Below, in pieces: positions 4,642 through 5,373 of a stretch of 5,373 nucleotides of DNA (the stretch's first letter is position 1; each line of letters begins with the position of its first letter). Location: assembly GCA_002314435.1 (NCBI GenBank), contig DCFV01000233.1, positions 6,294 to 11,666 of the forward strand, written 5' to 3'. Source of the stretch: Acidobacteriaceae bacterium UBA1795. Lineage in GTDB: Bacteria > Acidobacteriota > Terriglobia > Terriglobales > Acidobacteriaceae. Under the pieces are notes generated by a model. That model was not told the DNA's origin and made no database searches. It worked only from the letters and a program-made list of their open reading frames with translations. Both the position numbers and the translations under genes were made by a program.

Positions 4642-4695
4642 CCAGTTCCCACTGCATCCTGCGCCCAACCGTCTCAGAACTTACAACCAAAAAAA

Positions 4696-4723
4696 CTGAT
4701 CACTGATCACCGACCACTGATCA
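4696..4723. repeat. Four tandem heptamers CTGATCA (inverted arm), rpsC-rplP spacer
   Basis: Units are CTGATCA at 4696, 4703 and 4717, and a variant CCGACCA at 4710. They are the reverse complement of the TGRTCAG type at 4591-4618. The tract begins 8 nt after the rpsC stop on the transcript. Each CTGATCA unit contains the self-complementary hexamer TGATCA. Confidence 0.85.
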
Positions 4724-4731
4724 ACTTGCTT

Positions 4732-5373
4732 CTAGAACACCGAAGTCCCAACTGCGGGAGCCTGGCGGCGCTTCTGCTCGTAGATGTCGCCACGGTAGAT
4801 CCACGTCTTCACGCCGATCACGCCGTAGGTCGTATGCGCCTCGGCAAATCCGTAATCGATATCCGCGCGCAGCGTGTGCAGCGGCAGGCGGCCCTGCAGA
4901 TACCACTCCGAGCGGGCGATTTCGTTGCCGTTCAAACGGCCCGAAACGCGCACCTTGATGCCCTTGCAACCGAAGCGCAGCGCCGAATCAACGCTCTTGC
5001 GCATGGCGCGGCGGAAGCTGACGCGCTTTTCCAGCTGCAGCGCGATGTTTTCCGCAACCAGCTGCGCATCCAGCTCCGGCTTGTTCACCTCGATGATGTC
5101 TATGAACACGTCGCGGTTGGTGCGCTTGCCGAGCTCGGTCTTGAGCTTCTCGATCTCGGCACCCTTGCGGCCGATCACGATGCCCGGACGCGCGGTGCGG
5201 ATCAAAAAGCGCAGCTTGTTGCCCGGACGCTCGATCTCCACCGAGCTCACTCCGGCAGCCTTCAGCTTGTCGCACAGCTCGGCCTTGAGCTTGACGTCCT
5301 CGACCAGGAGCTTGTCATAGTCGCGCTCAGAGAACCAGCGCGAACGCCACGGCTTGTTCACTCCCAGCCGAAA
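4732..5373 (-). CDS. rpsC: 30S ribosomal protein S3, 5' end cut by right window edge
   Basis: S3 is in the 30S head at the mRNA entry channel and shares mRNA helicase activity with S4 and S5. The frame stays open to the right edge: upstream of the GTG codon at 5361 it reads FRLG, joining VNKPWRSRWF, which is the S3 sequence just after the family's usual opening residues. GTG 5361 is therefore an internal valine and roughly ten codons lie outside. Of 213 visible residues, the type-2 KH domain is marked by RPGIVIGRKGAEIEKLK, with the GxxG loop GRKG at about 68-71. The C-terminal domain carries YLQGRLPLHTLRADIDYG and YGVIGVKTWIYRGDIYEQ and ends in a short tail. An estimated full length near 222-225 residues is at the lower end for the family. 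The stop is TAG. Confidence 0.97.
   Translation of the reverse strand, partial: FRLGVNKPWRSRWFSERDYDKLLVEDVKLKAELCDKLKAAGVSSVEIERPGNKLRFLIRTARPGIVIGRKGAEIEKLKTELGKRTNRDVFIDIIEVNKPELDAQLVAENIALQLEKRVSFRRAMRKSVDSALRFGCKGIKVRVSGRLNGNEIARSEWYLQGRLPLHTLRADIDYGFAEAHTTYGVIGVKTWIYRGDIYEQKRRQAPAVGTSVF

Noticed and set aside
4591..4723. CRISPR array
   Set aside because: The repeats are contiguous 7-nt units without spacers, in two opposite orientations. This does not fit a CRISPR repeat-spacer pattern.
4571..4731. Insertion sequence or tRNA gene in the long rpsC-rplP spacer
   Set aside because: There is no transposase frame, no flanking target duplication that I can see, and no tRNA-like cloverleaf. 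The content is tandem repeats plus a small hairpin.
4732..5361. GTG at 5361 as the start of rpsC
   Set aside because: The frame stays open to the window edge, and the four upstream codons (FRLG) match the conserved S3 sequence before VNKPWRSRWF. The GTG is an internal valine.
1..5373. A new multi-gene system hidden in the cluster
   Set aside because: All coding capacity on the minus strand is accounted for by twelve standard ribosomal protein genes in canonical order. Only the spacers contain unexplained structure.

Overview
The window is a piece of a bacterial S10-spc ribosomal protein gene cluster. Every gene lies on the minus strand, so transcription runs from right to left. In transcription order it holds rpsC (S3, 5' end cut by the right edge), rplP (L16), rpmC (L29), rpsQ (S17), rplN (L14), rplX (L24), rplE (L5), rpsN (S14, zinc type), rpsH (S8), rplF (L6), rplR (L18) and the first ten codons of rpsE (S5) at the left edge. 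This is the canonical gene order. No gene is missing, inserted or broken.

The organism is a moderately high-GC bacterium. A 61-residue four-cysteine S14, an L24 with a C-terminal CxxC...CxxC zinc ribbon, extended S17 and L29 tails and TGRTCAG-type heptamer repeats in the spacers make me favour Acidobacteriota. That is an inference from memory; the sequence alone does not prove it.

Layout: from L29 to L24 (positions 2736-4067) the genes are tightly packed, with an ATGA overlap between rpmC and rpsQ and spacers of 24-25 nt. The rest is unusually loose for this operon. Spacers are 161 nt (S3-L16), 65 nt (L16-L29), 122 nt (L24-L5), 17 nt (L5-S14), 159 nt (S14-S8), 157 nt (S8-L6), 126 nt (L6-L18) and 97 nt (L18-S5). 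No convincing promoter or intrinsic terminator was found inside, so the genes are probably cotranscribed from a promoter outside the window.

The non-routine content is in these spacers. Three of them (S3-L16, S14-S8, L6-L18) carry tandem 7-nt repeats built on a TCAG/CTGA core. The repeats face each other as inverted tracts, always in the same orientation relative to transcription, and begin 3-8 nt after the upstream stop codon. Other spacers hold compact perfect hairpins, including a two-tier stem-loop whose 3' arm abuts the Shine-Dalgarno sequence of rpsH. The proteins themselves are ordinary translation machinery: S3, S8, S14, S17 and S5 go to the 30S subunit; L5, L6, L14, L16, L18, L24 and L29 go to the 50S subunit. 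I found no new enzymatic, defence or mobile gene system.
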